From contig NC_088708.1 of assembly GCF_963576615.1 (NCBI RefSeq), forward strand, positions 6,944,001 through 7,008,000: 64,000 nucleotides of DNA. Reading direction: 5' to 3'. A model generated the notes under the pieces. That model ran no database searches. It was not told the origin of the DNA and was given only the letters and a program-made list of their open reading frames with translations. The stretch is from Watersipora subatra (taxonomy: Eukaryota; Bryozoa; Gymnolaemata; Cheilostomatida; Watersiporidae). Positions 33,782-46,690 of this stretch are shown one piece after another. Made by a program: the position numbers and the translations under genes. How positions within the stretch are numbered: position 1 is the first letter of the stretch; each line of letters begins with the position of its first letter.

Positions 33782-34616
33782 ACTATTCCTTAATGGAATG
33801 CTAATATAAATTAGGTTACCATGCGGCAAAAAAATTTGTGTGTGTATTTTCAGTTTGTCTAGTAAATAGGGATTGCTTTGAATTGATTTAAAGACATAAA
33901 TAGGAGATATGGTTGGTTGAAAACTTTTGTATTATAAGGTTGGGACGTTGACTAATGTATTTTTGCGTGCGTGTGTGAGCGTGTTTTTGCTTGCAGCATT
34001 GATTCTGTTTATTATAGGAAAGTATGAGTTGAGTGTTATAGTCAGCTTGTTTGCTTTAAGAACCTGCTAGAAGTACTGCTGTGACTTTCGTCAAGCTGAA
34101 AAATGGCTGAGAACTATAATGTTATAAGCTTGTTTTGGTGACGATTTTTCCAATTTAGTTCTTTAGTTTAGTTTGCCCGTTTTGGAAATAAAGTTAATCA
34201 TAAAAATTTTAACTGTTGCAGGATTTGCAAGTTTTCAGAGATAAGTTTGATTTTACCTGAAAAGACTAGATGAAAAGATATTCAGTTGATGAATCTGTTT
34301 AAGTGCACTCAAACATAGGATGAGGCATGTCATTAGCAAGTATTGAAGTACAGCTGGGTATCTTATAGAATACTAAAATCCGTAAATGTAGTAATAAAAA
34401 AGTTTATATTTGACAAAAGGCAAGTAAATAAACATATTTTATGAAACAACTAGATGAATGCCTGGGTAATAAAAAACTTTGCACAGAAAGTTAATTTTTA
34501 TTTAACATACAACAGCAGTAACCATTCTTACTTTCAAACTACATATCACGAGAAAAGTTTTTGTGCAGGTTAAATATATTAAGAGAAAATATAACGCAAC
34601 TGTAAAAGTTTTTTAA
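33782..34616. other. 3' flank of TRPV copy 1
   Basis: The first ~300 bp match the 3' flank of copy 2 (44798-45120), including a GTGCGTGTGT-type microsatellite near 33965. No further gene is seen. An AATAAA near 34187 could serve as polyadenylation signal. Confidence 0.45.
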
Positions 34617-35529
34617 AGGTTTACTTGCAGCAAAATTCACATTACAGTTATTTGGTATCAAAAGTTTCATCATGTCTTACTTTGCTGTGTTTTAGGTGCA
34701 AAATATGTGGACATATGATTACAAGCTTTTAAAAGGTAAAATCAAACAGTTAATCGCAGCCATCACGAGAACGTCATAGGTTGGATTCCCTTTCCAAAAC
34801 GGCTCAAATGGGACGTAGTTGAACACGATGTGCTTCTGTCTACACTTTCATGCAACCTCATTTGTCGAAATATTTTCACAAATATATTTCACGCATTCAA
34901 TAAAACCATGTCTATTGTACCTACGCGTCTTTTTCATCATCATTGTAATGCTGTCACTTTGAGCACTGAAATTTCAAAACCTAGCCTAAAAATTAATTTA
35001 ACTTTTTAACCTTAGCTCGAAGGAGTGCATATTATCCTCTGATAAACATGATGAGCCTGTTGGTCACCTGTGATAGTTGAAAAATGCTACAGTTATTGTT
35101 CGCGCCATTTGGCAGGAAGTTTGTGTCACATCATCAGATTACGACTAGATGATTAGACCAAACTGAAACCAAACTTTCAAGTAATGAGCATCTATATTTG
35201 ATAAAGGCTTTCTGGTAAAACCCGAAGTATTTGTCATAAAGTAGTGCTACGAGACGTTTTATATTGTTTTCTTTATTGGCCTTTTATTTCACGTAATAAC
35301 ATCACGTGCCAAAATAATAACCACGTCGAGTTGAGCGCGCTGTCAAAATAAAGGGACTCCAACCTACGGCGTTTTTGTGATGGCTGCGATTAACTGTTCG
35401 TTTTTAGCTTTTAAGAGCTTGTAATCACATTTCCACATATTTTGCACCTACTGCAACACAACAGAGTAAGACATGGTGAACCTTTTGATACCAAATAACT
35501 GTAATGTGAATTTTGTTGCAAGTCAACCT
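34617..35529. mobile_element. TTAA-type inverted-repeat element (piggyBac-like MITE), copy 1
   Basis: 913 bp with long imperfect terminal inverted repeats of roughly 200 bp; the ends are AGGTTTACTTGCAGCAAAAT on the left and the complement ATTTTGTTGCAAGTCAACCT on the right. TTAA precedes the left end; the right flank is TTTA, one base off. There is no transposase frame. A second copy lies at 60457-61276 with intact TTAA on both sides. TTAA targets are the hallmark of the piggyBac superfamily. Confidence 0.75.
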
Positions 35530-37800
35530 TTTACCTTGTCAAACAACTCTAACTTTAAAACTTTAACTCATGAAAAAAATGTTTTGTGCAGATCCAATAA
35601 ATTAAGACAAATAAAACAACTGTAAAATGTTTAAATGTAAATGTGAAATAATTAGCAAGTGGGCCTAATAGCTAAATTTAGTCTGTTTTGCTACGATCAC
35701 AATAAAAGATGATTTGGTAATGATACAATTAATACGAACTGATAGAACAAAATAAAAACCCGGAAGATGTTGAATTAATAATAACAATTCAATATTTAAT
35801 AATAACAATAACAATTCGTGCATAGAAATGTGTGTGTGTGTGCGTGCGTGTGTGCGTGTGTGTGTGTGTAAAAAAGATTACTGTTTCAGCAGAACCTATC
35901 CATCAAAACTTTAAATACGATGATACTGGTACCTCTCGATACTGGTACAAATGTAAAAATGAGATATCGGAGTGTCTTTGTCTGGTATATTGTCTGACCA
36001 AACGGAGAGAAAATGTAGAGGCTATTCCTACTCAAGATAGTACAATTGTCTACATGAACAGTATTAGCCTTTACTGATTTAGTAATCAAATCTTACGAAA
36101 AACCAGAAATAGAACTGTAATGGCACATTTGAAATTAAAATACACATTTGAAAATTAGACAGGTAGACACCTGAACAGACGACGACAAACATTAAGATTT
36201 ATACATATAGATGCATTATTTTAATCACCAACTTAGTCCTCTATTTAAATCATTAAGATACTTTACATTTAACACTTTTAAATTCTTTGGTTTATCCTAG
36301 CCTCTGAAAATGGCAGTCTCGAGTGCTGTGAAAGATTGTCAGGGGTGCTGTGGGAAATTATTCATAAAATCCATTTATTAATGAATTTCCTATTGGTTGA
36401 TAATACATCTGGTTAACATTTTACAACATTTGCCTTTCTGGGATAAAACTAACAATATATGGAAATAAAATATATGGCAACATGTGTGTAATGTAATCTG
36501 TGTATCTATCAATCGTCGGATGTCCATATTAGCTGATGTCATCATCTTTCAGGTAGAAGGCATTTTCTTTGCCCTTTTCATTCCACTATAACCCTGCCAG
36601 TTCAGTATGCCTGACTGTTTTGCTCTCTGCAACTTCTGCCCTAGGCCCTTGACAACCGCTAGGGATGGCCTGCAGCCTGTAATGTGTTGTCCTGTCCTTT
36701 AGGCCACTAGTAGTGCCTGGTGAGGGAGGGACTCCGCATTGAAGCCCTTCGCCCTCTTTTTGAAGCTGTCCTGGCTGATTACCCTGAGGCAAATCGATCA
36801 GAGCATTTCTGTTTCTACAAATGATTCCGGTGGCAGTACATTGGTGTATGGTTTAGGCGTCACCTACGTTTACATAACACCCTGCATCTCCATGTCTGTA
36901 ACAAAAACTTGATTCTGATGGTGAAGTTCAGGAAGCCCTCAGGCACGAAAGCCGTCATAAATAGCTACAGCGTACGGTCTTTTGTACCTCTTCTTTTTGT
37001 ACCTTCTTCTACTCTGAAGATCTTCTATCCGATCTAGTAGGCCTCTGCAATAAGCTGTCTGAAAGAGTCGGCAAAGTGGTCTGAAGCAACCACACATCAA
37101 CTGTTCAGAGGAGTATACCCATTTTCTAGTGGTCAATAAGTTAACAGACTAATGTGAGGGTTTCATGTTTTCCTCAACCGTTTTACCAGGCTCTTTCAGC
37201 TTCTTCGTTGGCTTTCGGATATCTGGGTGAGCTAATTTAGTGGATAAAGCCATAGTCTTTCACAAACATTTGCAACTCTGCCGATAAAAAATGAGAACCT
37301 AAACCAGAAATGTCTAGCCGGATCTGTGAAAGGTGGTGGTGAACCAGAAGGTACTGAGAAAAAAACTTGACAATAATGAAACCATCTGTCACAGCAAATT
37401 TGTTTAGCATAATCACAAATTTACTAAATTAAACGACATTATTCAACAAATGTTCTACTGAAATATTTTGCACAAATTTATAGCAAAAAATCTTTACGCC
37501 GGAAATAGGTTGTGATTGTTTGAAGCATTTAAAAACTTATACTAGCATTTTTTAAACAATAAAGCGTAATGCTTTTTATACATCATCAAATGATTGGTCA
37601 AGGCTGTAGCTTTTTTCAGATTTGGCGAAATATGAAAATACATTTTAGAGAGTTTCAAGAAAACTGAGCTTCAAATGACCCGAAATTTAGTGATTCTACA
37701 CAAGACTGCTTCGCAACACGGGATTAGTAAATTGGTTTCCTCGGGAATAGACAAACAGAACCCTCTAGCAAACACTGAGCTCATCTCCTAGAATGTCCTG
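35530..37800. other. Spacer between the two TRPV copies
   Basis: It contains a GT microsatellite at 35829-35869 and a stretch at 36540-37140 of less AT-rich sequence with broken minus-strand frames (for example 36586-36792 and 36939-37136) that might be a worn retroelement, but no motif is clear. Nothing else is supported. Confidence 0.4.
35829..35869. repeat. GT-rich microsatellite
   Basis: TGTGTGTG with a few GC interruptions. Confidence 0.9.
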
Positions 37801-39250
37801 GCAAATGTGGACATGTTTTGATATAAACCAATCTATATCTAGAACATAGAGTTCTTATGAAAGTTGCATCAATTTGCACTATTTAACTTTTGTTTGGAAT
37901 TAATTTGTGTAAACGCAGGCAATCTAGCAGTTCTCTTTCCATGGAGCTTATTTGCACCAGACCCAAATGGGCAACTAGTTCATTCACATTCACGAGAAGA
38001 CGTATGTATCACATATTCGATCTTTTGATGTCACAAAAGTGTAATGACCTTGTCTCGCTATTGATCGTAGTACTTCATTTGTTATCAATGTGTGGGTGCT
38101 GCTAAACAATAACAGGCTGCAAGAAAAATAGCGTACTTTATGTAAATGTTTGCACTCTTATTGTTTGGTCTACAGGCTAACTATCCAGCTGAAGCGTTCT
38201 GTCTTTTACTTGTTAATGAGTGACAAAAGGATGGCAGGCATAGTTATGGTTACAAAAACATTGATGTATAAATTATCTATTGATGAAAAAATAGCTTAAC
38301 AACATTAACACAGAAGGTGAAGCGCAAAGGTTGGCACAAGACGCTGACAACAAAATCCTACTCGAGAAATGGCTGACCAGTGAGTTATAAAATTTATTTA
38401 TTCAGTGAGAGGTTTATGGTGGCTCATCAATAGCTGCATGACACATGCTGCTATCTTTTATTATATTTACGTGGGAAGATATTTAGACATATCAACACCT
38501 CCACCGTACTTTGCTACGCTGTACATGTGAGCTTTTTTATTGTAATAATGAGTGATGTGTAAAATGGTACCCTTTGATGCGCTTCAGCAACACAGTTTCT
38601 CAATAAATTTATCAACTCTGCTTGTAATTTCCAACTTTAAATAATAGTTTATATTAAAACATAGCATGCCAGATAGGCATGGTTCAGTGTACCATTTACA
38701 TTGTAGTTGTAAATCCTAATATCACGGCTTCGTTATATTCTGTATAAAAACAGATCTTTGAATTTACTATGTACACTAATAATAATAATAATAATTAATA
38801 GTAACGCGTAGGCTTTTGTTTCTGATATACCGGCTCTATATGTGTAGCTCTGGAACACAATTGGATTACCGGTACAAGGAAAAGAAGCGGGCAGTATTGG
38901 AAGACCAAGACTTCGACAAGTTCAACCGATCACTAACTAAAGCCATTAAAAACAAAAAACCTAAAAAAAGTGGAGATTCTCATTAAAATAGCCTAAGAGA
39001 AGAATGCTCAGGCAAAGCTACCAACAAATTTACTAAAAAAGGCTCTACTTTCCAGAGGTGATGGTAAGAACATTAAAGAAATCTGTATTTCAGCAAACCT
39101 TTCCATAAAAAGGTTCTGTTGTTCTTTGCCGGTCTTAGAAGTTACCATATTACTACAAGTTTGTAGCAAAAACTCGCATCTCAATTTTATCAGATGCAGT
39201 ATAGTATTTTAGCATTTATGGTGGGCTTCCAGAAGGACTGGGCAGAATTA

Positions 39251-40746
39251 CTATAAAACCTGTACTTAAATGCCATCTTTATTTGAACATCACCTCTATT
39301 CGAGCACCACTATGGAAAAAAGGTTGAAAAATAGAGCGCCTACCCTTTAATTAAACGCCACTTACCGTATATTTGAACGCCACTCGGCATTCTTTGATCT
39401 TTACAAACACATAATAGAAAGTGATCAGTAGAAAATTGTCCACAAAATCGTACTAATAATGACTCGATTACATCAATAATAATTAATTCTTTCGTTGTTT
39501 CTGTTTGTATCAAACACTGTTTCCCGAGTCTTGACGGTTTTTTCGTTAAAATTTCGATGCAGCACTATAAAAATAATTAATAACTGTATCAGGCTAATAG
39601 TATAGTTCCTTTTTTAACGCGGTTTTGATAATTCAATGTACATGTACATGGGAAAATTTTTTTACCTTTATGATGAAAAATGTGCTACTATGTATTTTGA
39701 GGCTAACGTGTGGATGCTATTTTGATTACAGATGGTTTCTCTTAATTTGCGCTAGAAGTTTCTATCCAAAATGGCATCACGTAAAAGTTTTGCTCTACTA
39801 AAAAATGGTTTGAACCATAGATACAATCAACCCTTACTATATCTATGGTTTGAACGCTAATATCGACTAGCTCAGCTGTGCAGAAAATGAACTGAGGCCA
39901 GAAGACATTGTGGAAGGTATTGAACAGCCAGAAGAATATGAAATGGTTCCAAAAAGAAGCAACAATCAGAACGCAACTGGCCGAGTAAAAGAAGCTAATA
40001 TTTCTGTTTTAAAATGTTAATTTTGTTTTAAAATGTTAATTTTTGTTTCTGAGTGCATTATAATTATAGTTTGTTTATGTCACTTGTTCTTAAATATATA
40101 TTTGTAGCATTTAATAGATCATTATTATTATAAAACTTATAAATTTGCAGATTTATAACATATTATTTGATAGCATCATTGCGATTATATACACTCAATT
40201 TACAATGGATCGACGCTTGTAACTCCTGTACTATCGTGCATAAAAAACCAGTTTTGGCTGCAAACTGTAGCAACATATCGATGAGTGTAATGAGCTTTTA
40301 TGTAATCTCGTTGAATATAATTATAAAATGACAATATGCCTCCAAATATAACATGAAATTAAAAACATTAAAGCTTCAACGATTTGAAATGCAGGTTATA
40401 AGATCATCATAAGTTAACTGCAAGCAATAGAACTCAACCGGTAGACAGACTACGTATCATCTTTCTCATGCATATTTATTTAAAGATCTAAAACAAGTTG
40501 GAGGTAAGTTCGCAAATTTCTTGCATCCAAAAGGGTTAATGTCACACCCCCCACGGAGAGTGCAAAATATAGGCGACAATTGATTCGCCCACCGAAAGGG
40601 TTAAATTTATCTTTCTCAGCATTCTGATTAGGTGTTTTGAAAAGTACAACACCACACTTTAGTTGAATTTCACCTCTAATAAAGGTCCACTCTAAGGGAA
40701 AGGTTGAAAAATAGCGCGCCATGGCGTTCAAATAAATTTTTTATGG
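39251..40746 (-). mobile_element. TA-type non-autonomous DNA transposon, in TRPV copy 2 intron
   Basis: Orthologous position to 18828-20216 in copy 1, same orientation, left flank TA then CTATAAAACC. It contains an extra ~45 bp near 39806-39852 that can fold (AACCATAGATA with TATCTATGGTT). Confidence 0.75.
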
Positions 40747-41736
40747 TGTGTAAAGTTGAAAAGATACCACCTTTTTCTACTTTGTGTCAAATTTGAATTT
40801 GGACTTTGCCATCTGATTATAAGACTAGAACTTCCATGAGATGTCAATTAGGCAGTTTTATTGCAGCCATGTTGCAATTTGTATAAATTGATTCAGAGTA
40901 ACTTTACAAGTTGAACAGGTTTCATGTGATCAAATCGTCTAAAATTAGAATACACTTTTCATTGCAAAAGATTGAAACATGTTAAAAAATTATCAGTTTC
41001 AAGCATTGCTGACTATTGCCATTTTACATACGAACATGACAGCTATCTTGCCTGACACAAGCAGACTCCATAGCTTTAGCATTAATCTGTATAGATTACT
41101 GAGCTAGCGACAGAACACATAATAATCAATTGGTAGTTAATTATTGCTACTAGGTTAAACAGTAAACAACTATAAACATGGTCCTATAAACATGAGATAC
41201 AAAACAAATAATTTGATCCTCAGTCTGCACTGATATCCACAGTAAAAATCACTCTACTTGATTACACAATCAATGCTGCCGCTTGTGCTGGCATGCTGCC
41301 TTACACATGTTATAACTTCAAGTTTAATGCACTTTCGGTATAATGATTAAACATCGTACTGCTTTATTGTAATCTGAAAGATATTTTTGCGAAATAAAGT
41401 CAATTCATATGGAATATGTCTGTATGATCAGTTAAAAATGTCAAAGTCAAACTCTTATGAAAAAGACAAGAAAAGGGAGGCAACTGGCAAAACAAAAGAC
41501 TTATATCGAGTGTAGATCAAAATGTTAGCTCCTAAATTTCCAGAAAGACTTTTCACTCCTTCAATTATTAGTTACTAGTTACCAGTTACTAGGTCTCAAC
41601 AATAATATACTATCTTCTGACACTCTTGCTGCCTGATTATATCTATACTGCAAGAAGGTATATATACTACAAATTTATACACATTGTCCACACTGATGTA
41701 CATGCTATATGCTAGTATGCAAGCTATACACTGCTA

Positions 41737-41800
41737 TAAATACTATACACTGCTATAAATACTATACACTGCTATAAATACTATACACTGCTATAACTAC
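41737..41800. repeat. 19-bp tandem repeats at the empty gypsy target site
   Basis: TATACACTGCTATAAATAC is repeated about three and a half times. Copy 1 has only one or two such units around its gypsy insertion, so the array has changed length since the duplication. Confidence 0.85.
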
Positions 41801-41869
41801 TATAATTATACCAATATATTCAATACACACGCTATACACGAATAACCATGCAATATTCTGGTATACATC

Positions 41870-42100
41870 AGACAACCAGACGACTAAACCAACTAGACAT
41901 ACTTCTGCTGACTCAACTTTCAGGTTCCGCGCCTTGATTAGCCCTGCTATTGCGCACAGGGACCTCATCATCACCTTCCCTGGAGTGACATTTTTTATTT
42001 TTTTTTCTATTTCTCTTGTCTTTTATACTGTTAGAAACACTCTTCATATTATTTTTTGAGGTTATATTATAGATGAAAATAAACAAACAAACAAACAAAC
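41870..42100 (+). mobile_element. Short non-LTR retrotransposon 3' end
   Basis: About 230 bp absent from copy 1, ending in a tail of about five AAAC units (near 42083-42100). A 3'-anchored fragment with a simple-repeat tail is typical of 5'-truncated LINE or SINE insertions. Short flanking ACAT may be part of a target duplication. No protein domain is readable in the fragment. Confidence 0.6.
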
Positions 42101-44820
42101 ATGTTATGCCCTGGTATATGCTACACAAATTACACACACTGTTTGCTACACAATTAAACCCGCTCGCTGTATTTGTTTGCGCAGATGTAGAAATATTTGA
42201 GCTCCTCGTCAAAGAGTTTCCTGTTCAGCTCTTCCGTAATGTGGAATCACAAGAAACCCTCTTACATATTGCTGTTGCAAGACAAGATTTCAAAGGTAAT
42301 ACAAAATCTTTGAATACCTCACGCCACCACTATGGAATTTAAGCTATCTGCTACTTGCGTTGGCATATTGACAGATAATGCTCTGCACACTTGATTAAAG
42401 GGGCCAAACTCATCTTGAAACTTTGGAGAGAGCATTCGGAGGTAGTTTTGCATAAATACATCCATGTACCTTACGGGAGCAGCGAATCTCAGAACGATGG
42501 CTGCCTCAAGGTTGAACTTCCTCTTTCTATGGCTGCCTGGAATGGAGATAAAAAATGATAGACCTTTTGCTTGAGAATGGAGCATCTATGAAGAGAACCA
42601 ACAGTTGTGGTCAAAATGTGTTCCACAGCTTAGTGCAAGTAAGTAACTGTTTTGATTGGATCTAATGTTTGGAAAAAATGAAAAATGAACTGTAAATGGT
42701 ACCTAAAGTGTAGTTAAGTACCCTTCGGATTCTGCAATTGGAAACATAACAAATACCGTAAACAATAAGAAGTTGCAGGTGCATTTTATGTTTTACACTC
42801 GATAACCTAGTGGAGTTTGAAAACTCTTCTTAGAGAGGTTCTCAGCAAACGAAATGTTTGTGTGTTGGGATGGCAATACAAAAAGATGTATCTCATGGTA
42901 TCTTGATATCCCTAGGGGTGAGATGAGCACAGTCTATTTCAACATATTTATCATTTAGGCATATAAAGCATACTTCATTTCAGTTTATGCCTGCAATAAG
43001 TAGCTTGGGTATCAAACGCAATTAGAGACTCAGACAAACCCAAAGTGTTTCTGAAGTACTCTTGTAAAGGTGCACCAGTTTCTCTTCTCTGGCTCTCTAC
43101 TACCGGTCTCTGTATTACAGATGATATCTGATCCAAATAGTCAAGGAGAGCTCGAAAAGATAATAGAGACCTTTCAACACTTAATTAAAAAAGCAGAACC
43201 TAAAAAAGATGTGATTTAAAAAAAAACACCTCAAACTCAACCAGAGCAAGCAAAGAACGGGTCTCAAACTCCAGCAAAAGAAATGAAAGATGGTACCCAA
43301 ACACCAAAAGTGGAACCGGATGTGACGCAACAGAAGTGGCCAAATTTAAATTTGCGTGATCTTGCATACATGCTGAATGAAAAAGACAAAGATGGCTACA
43401 CACCCCTCACCTTATCAGCCAAAGTTGGTTGCAAGCAACTATTCGAAATCATAGTCAACTCTGATGTTTATAGGCTAGCAGACATCGATGAAGAGACATC
43501 AGTGTCTAATGTTTATTTCCACGACGTAACGGAAATAGATAGTTGCCTGGCCGATCCTGGTAAATCTGCTATGGAGCTCATCATGATTGGTAGTGGAGAA
43601 AAAGAAAGAAACTACTATGAACTAGCAGAGGTTTGTCCAGCCCTTGAGATAATTCGAGAGAAATGGCAAAGCTATAAATGGTGGTATATTGGTTGGGGGT
43701 CAGTCCACTTTGTCTCTATGTTGTTTTACACAATCTTCACTACTACAACAGCACCAGTTCCATCCTTCTACAAAGTTGATGCGCGAAATTTCGTAACCAG
43801 TTTGCTGATGTCTATCTACTCGATGGCGTTGACTATTTATGAATTCTGGCTACTGATACTGCTGCTGAAACGAGATCGACCCCTTGATTGGCTTAACCCA
43901 AATAAAAATAGAAATATACCCTATACAATACTATTACTATCTTTTGGCCTATGTACATTTTCAACTTTCGTGTTACAGTTCTTTAGGGAAGAGTGGGCAA
44001 TGCCAACAAAATCACTGAGCCTTCTGACTGAATGGTTATTCATGCTATTCTTTACTCGAGGTGCAAAGCCTTTCAGCTCTTTCACCGTTATGATACAACT
44101 TGCTCTAGGAGATGTATTAAAGTTTGCTGTAGTTTATATCTGCATTCTCATACCATACGCTGCCTCAATGACAATATTACACAGAACTTCCGCAGAACAG
44201 ACCAATCAATTTAGTAACTTCTGGAACTCTGCACTTACCATGTTCTCATTAATGCTTGGATTAGCAGATCTTGATGCAACTTTTCCAAATGTGAAATATC
44301 CTGGACTCGGCATCTTTTTATACATTGCTTTTCTCATAACTTCCTATATCTTGCTACTTAACATGGTAATTGCCATTCTCTCTGACACCTGTACACAAGT
44401 GTCAAATATTAAGCAAGACCAATGGCATCTACAAAAGCTGGGGATCATTTTGTTCATAGAGTCTCACATTCTCAAGCAACGCCGAAAAATCTGTGGGGAG
44501 AATCCACCCTTTTCGAACAAAAGATCCCCTGAACCACAAACTCCAAAACAGGTAGATGAATTTATTCTTCAAGAGCCAATACGCTCGCGAGTACATACTC
44601 AAGACACTTCAGGCCGCCACTATTTTAAAATGAGGACACTAACTCAGCGAACAATGAAGGAATTTTCAACTGCTATTGAGGTAGCTAAAGCACTAGGTTG
44701 GATAAAGAAGAAACCTTCAAGATCTAACACTTGGGTAGATATGTCACAACTGAGTAAGAAAACGAGCAAAGCCGAAACTGCAAAAAATATTCCTTAATGG
44801 AATGCGAATATAGATTAGGT

Positions 44821-46690
44821 TACCATGCAGGAAAAATGATTGTGAGCGTATTTTAAGCTTTTTTAGTGAATAAGCATTGATTCAGATAGATTTAAAAACA
44901 TAAATAGAGAATAATATCTCCTATTTATATTATTTATCAACTATATTATGGTTGATTAAAAACTTTTGTGTTATAAGGTTGAGATGTTGACTACTATATT
45001 TTTACGTGCGTGTTTGCTTGCAGCATTGATTCGGTTTATTATAGAAACGTACATGTATGAGTTGAGTTTTATAGTCAGCTTGTTTGCATTAAAAACTTGC
45101 TAGAAGTACTGCTATGAAATTAGTCTCAAAGCTATTTATTAAGGCATAGTATCCTTTAAAAGATTGAATGTAAAAATGCCTATTAACAATTTTTATTGTT
45201 TATCAAATCCAAATCCTAAATCCCTTTATATTTTCAAACCCATAATCACTTTCACACTTGTCCAAATTGAATCAAATGAAAACTGGCTCGAATCATTTCA
45301 AAGTAGATTTGTTTTATATATTCAAATATTTGAACTCCCTTTGATATGGACACAGCTCTGTTATATATGTTATATCAATCATTGCTGTTTCTTTTTATTT
45401 TGTAGTTTTAGTATAAAAAACCTTTCATTATTTTATTAGAATTTTCCTTTCTCTCTATTCTGGTTTTGCATTATCCCAATTACAAAAATCACTTTGGTTA
45501 CCATCATATTTTTGAGATCTATATTAAGGCATCTATACTTGAGAGCCACTTTACTTAGTCTAGGAGGAATCACCAATCTGATGAGCTCCCTGACTCTGTT
45601 GCTGACATTGTCTTGCTAGAATAGACATAAAACTGCATTTCGAAGGTTATCCTCACCTTGATATATAGACAGGGAGCAATTTAACACAGTCTCAGAGCTT
45701 TGGGTTCATATGACTTGCAGGTGCATCTCGTTATTTCACAGATTACCAGATTTGGGTATTTGGCCAACACTTTTATCTAGTTGTTGTTCTTTTGATAAAT
45801 GTACAAACTTGAAATCCAAATCATAACCTTTGAACATGGTGTTTTTTGTCAAACAACAAGCAAATTATAGTTAAAATGGACTCAGCTATGCTGCCTGCGA
45901 GACAGCTAAAGTGCTCCGAGGGAGCAATAAGTATGTGCCAGTCGAGCATTGTGAACTGAAACTTATTAGAGACTTGTCCATATGATGACCAGTGACTCCA
46001 AGGGCCATATTGACACACCTTAGTCTACTCTACTACGATTCAATAAGCCGCCAGATAACTTGTCTTAATGTTGATGGAAATGAAAGCAGTATGCCTGACC
46101 ATGTAAAATCACCCATAATAAACTGTCGAATATTCTCAATAGATCTCAATGTTAGTTGCCAAAGCAACTAGCATTGCTTGGCTATTTATTAAAAGTTAAG
46201 GTATGCCAAGCTGTGGTGTGTGAACAAACTAAAGAAATGAATCATTTATGTGTCTGCACTATAAATGGTACAGGAATAAAACACCAGTTTTCACACAGCA
46301 AATAGTACTTGTTCCGTGATAGTTTGTAATTGTTTTCACAATACTGTAGAGTTTCAAATGAGCCTAAAGCACTTTTGTTTGTGGTATAATTATAGCCTAG
46401 GCTGAACTTTGTAGCCAGCACTGGTCAGCGTCTTATAAGTCTCATGTTTTTCATCAATATATGGACAAGACAGTTGCAGCTATATGTATATAAGAGCTTG
46501 AATTTGCTGAAAACATCGCTGCCAACCTACAAAACCAAGCTCTGTGACACACCACACTTAAAACCGTGGACAGCTACTCGGTAAAGGGTCCAAGTCATTA
46601 TTGATGCAAACAATGCAAAAACAACCTCGACAACCGTCTGTTGGTTAGCAAAATTGTACTTGACGGTCATCATGATATAAGATGCGTTAT
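44821..46690. other. Sequence between TRPV copy 2 and the 20-bp array
   Basis: Mostly featureless and AT-rich. A minus-strand frame at 46018-45821 starts with CQYGPWSHWSSYG, which has the WSxWS look of a thrombospondin type 1 repeat, but the expected cysteines that follow are missing and the frame ends without a donor I trust. I list it as a possible remnant only. Confidence 0.3.

Larger units (their letters stand above)
17368..34100. repeat. Segmental duplication, copy 1 (TRPV locus with gypsy insertion)
   Basis: From about 17368 the sequence aligns in order with 37806 onward: flanks, TRPV exons, a shared TA element in the intron, and about 300 bp downstream of the channel stop codon. Copy 1 additionally contains the gypsy element (21203-29894) and about 1.2 kb at roughly 29906-31085. 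Boundaries are approximate because the comparison was by eye. Confidence 0.85.
38848..44797 (+). pseudogene. TRPV-like channel copy 2, inactivated
   Basis: All recognised exons of copy 1 have counterparts: 38848-39063, 42185-42295, 42401-42638 and 43121-44797. Inactivating changes are seen in three of them. The first has a base insertion in an A-rich run near 38955-38970, giving early stops near 38984. The third has lost one A of a seven-A run, leading to TGA at 42556-42558. The last has TAA at 43217-43219. The putative start ATG is also lost. The last exon is then open from 43283 to 44797 (504 codons) with all six membrane segments, the pore loop and the TRP box still readable, so decay is recent or that part is still used from a different start. 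Confidence 0.85.
37806..45120. repeat. Segmental duplication, copy 2 (TRPV pseudogene locus)
   Basis: It aligns in the same order and orientation with copy 1. It lacks the gypsy element and the 1.2 kb next to it, but has its own small insertions (about 45 bp near 39806-39852 and about 230 bp at 41870-42100). The two copies are direct tandem repeats roughly 20 kb apart. Confidence 0.85.

Noticed and set aside
33950..34000. Duplication-independent microsatellite near the TRPV 3' end as a regulatory element
   Set aside because: It is a short GTGCGTGTGT tract shared loosely by both copies, with no further support.
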